Shown piece after piece: positions 4,007-5,108 of a DNA stretch of 5,108 bases. Below the pieces are notes generated by a model, which made no database searches, was not told where the DNA came from, and worked only from the letters and a program-made list of their open reading frames with translations. Every line of letters begins with the position of its first letter. Within the stretch, counting starts at the first letter, position 1. Source of the DNA: DATLTV01 sp035533375 (GTDB lineage Bacteria; Patescibacteriota; Minisyncoccia; UBA6257; 2-01-FULL-56-20); assembly GCA_035533375.1 (NCBI GenBank), contig DATLTV010000042.1:1-5108 (forward strand), in the 5' to 3' direction. The position numbers and the translations under genes were made by a program.

Positions 4007-5108
4007 TTAGTATCCGGCGTTCGTCGCGAGCCCGACCGCATATTGCGGCCACCAGGTGCCGGCCGACGGGCCGCCGTTGCAGTTACCGTCCGATTCGCCC
4101 GGGCGCTTGATCCAGAGGAAAGCGTCGATAAGGGAATTCCCGGTGAGCGCGGTAGGCAGAGTGCCGATCGCGCGGCCGGACGGGTTGCACCATTCGCCGT
4201 TCGAACCGTTGCCGTTTCGGCTTGTGTCGATCACGAAATGCTTTCCGCTGACCTGCGCCGACAGCGTCGTGCCGTAGGAGATGTTATCGGCATTCGTGTA
4301 GAAGTTCGAGACGTTCAGCGAGAATCCGTCCGCTTGCGCAATGCCGGCGGTCGAGAGGCGCGAGGCCATGTCGCTTGCCGAGATCCAGTCCGGATTGCCG
4401 GCGTCGATGTAGACCGACGTATTGCCGAGTGATTTCAATTTCTGTATCGCATAGGAGAGGAGGGACATGCGTGTTGCCTGGTCGCCCGACGAAAGACAGC
4501 TTATCTGCGCCAAGGCGTCCGGCTCGAGGATCACGATGGCTTTTCGATTGCCGATGCCGATCGCGAAGTTGCTGATCCATGTCTTGTAGCCATCGGGATT
4601 ATCCGAACCTCCGGCGGAATAACCGCCGCAATCGCGCTGGGGGATATTGTAAGCGACGAGCGTCGGCACCGCGTTCATATTCGCTGCGGCGTCGACAAAC
4701 GTTTTCACGTCCTGCGTCACATTCGTATTCCAGTTCCCGAACCATGCGGCTTCGGAATTCGCGGCAATCACTTTGAGGTGCTGCGCGTCCGTGGGATCAG
4801 TCGAATTCCAGGCGGCGATTTGCGTTGCGGCGGGGGATTCCGGATCAACGTAAAGCTTCATGCCGGAGATCGGATCGCCGGAGGTTACGACGGGCGGTGT
4901 CGGTGTGGCGGGGACGGAAACAGTTCCCGCGGTAAGCGTAGCCACGGTATCGCTCCAGTAAATGAGCGACGACCAATTTTGTCCGAAGACACCGGCTTTC
5001 AAGGTGTACGTTCCCGCAGCGGACGGCGTCCAATTCACGCTGTAGTTTTCGGTCGCGCCCTGCGACAGATTCTGATTGTCGAAAAATTGCTGGAACGAAC
5101 GGTTGCCC
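4007..5108 (-). CDS. Secreted-type glycoside hydrolase family 6 cellulase (5' end outside window)
   Basis: The frame is open to the window edge. Residues are numbered here from the first visible codon (5105-5107), giving 366 visible residues. Residues 1 to about 58 look like a beta-sandwich accessory domain (DNQNL, WTPSAAGTYTLKAGVF, WSSLIYW). A Pro/Thr/Val linker follows (about 59-79), then a full GH6 catalytic domain (about 80-366). GH6 marks are VAYNIPQRDCGGYSAGG (151-167) and ILEPDALA (193-200). By family analogy D197 is the general acid and D159 its partner. YIDAG (D235) and WIKRPGESDG (D340) line the cleft. Likely disulfides are C160-C204 and C307-C343, which point to export. GH6 enzymes hydrolyse beta-1,4-glucan with inversion, as endoglucanases or cellobiohydrolases, and which of the two cannot be told here. 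The GTG at 5036-5038 is an internal valine codon, not the start. Signal peptide and any further modules lie beyond the window. Confidence 0.93.
   Translation of the reverse strand, partial: GNRSFQQFFDNQNLSQGATENYSVNWTPSAAGTYTLKAGVFGQNWSSLIYWSDTVATLTAGTVSVPATPTPPVVTSGDPISGMKLYVDPESPAATQIAAWNSTDPTDAQHLKVIAANSEAAWFGNWNTNVTQDVKTFVDAAANMNAVPTLVAYNIPQRDCGGYSAGGSDNPDGYKTWISNFAIGIGNRKAIVILEPDALAQISCLSSGDQATRMSLLSYAIQKLKSLGNTSVYIDAGNPDWISASDMASRLSTAGIAQADGFSLNVSNFYTNADNISYGTTLSAQVSGKHFVIDTSRNGNGSNGEWCNPSGRAIGTLPTALTGNSLIDAFLWIKRPGESDGNCNGGPSAGTWWPQYAVGLATNAGY

Noticed and set aside
4043..4432. 129-aa + strand open frame opposite the GH6 gene
   Set aside because: It is a shadow of the cellulase, whose catalytic motifs on the - strand are unmistakable.
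5036..5038. GTG as the start codon of the cellulase
   Set aside because: The frame stays open upstream to the window edge with clearly domain-like sequence (DNQNL, TENYS), and a secreted enzyme would need a signal peptide, which is absent here.

Overview
The window looks like bacterial chromosome of moderately high GC, with protein-coding genes on both strands and very AT-rich intergenic spots. None of the visible start codons is preceded by a convincing Shine-Dalgarno sequence. The PhoB-type response regulator and the general style (compact genes, AT-only repeats between GC-rich genes) remind me of Candidate Phyla Radiation / Patescibacteria genomes. This is an inference from memory of such proteins, not a proof; a free-living bacterium lacking SD sites would look similar.

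Layout. Positions 1-68 hold the probable 3' end of an unidentified upstream gene, closed by a rho-independent terminator (78-113). A promoter (151-179) then drives an ABC exporter pair on the + strand: a DrrA-like ATPase (186-989) and an ABC-2 type permease (1127-1873). An AT-rich element with a perfect 27-bp inverted repeat separates the two. A 160-bp convergent intergenic stretch (1874-2033) carries REP-like dispersed repeats. On the - strand follows an OmpR/PhoB-family response regulator (2034-2705), with no histidine kinase in view.

The response regulator is divergent from a + strand pair: a RadC/MPN-domain protein (start best placed at 2854, to 3606) and an 8-nt-overlapping unknown 93-aa protein (3599-3880). 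Between the regulator and radC is a dense bidirectional control region. It holds a perfect TTGACA -35 for radC, an extended -10 promoter for the regulator, a 17-bp palindrome at the regulator's predicted transcription start, and four abutting 11-bp direct repeats just upstream of the radC -35. That repeat geometry is the one used by OmpR/PhoB-family regulators, so the simplest reading is that this regulator controls radC, the small gene and itself.

A strong bidirectional terminator (3958-4001) separates this operon from the last gene, a glycoside hydrolase family 6 cellulase on the - strand (4007 to beyond the window). It has an N-terminal beta-sandwich-like domain, a Pro/Thr linker and a complete GH6 catalytic domain. 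It is presumably secreted, but its signal peptide lies outside the window.

I see no tRNA, rRNA, CRISPR array, transposase or plasmid origin. The most noteworthy items are the phased operator array, the cellulase if the host is really a CPR bacterium, the AT-rich inverted-repeat element inside the ABC operon, and the unknown protein coupled to radC.
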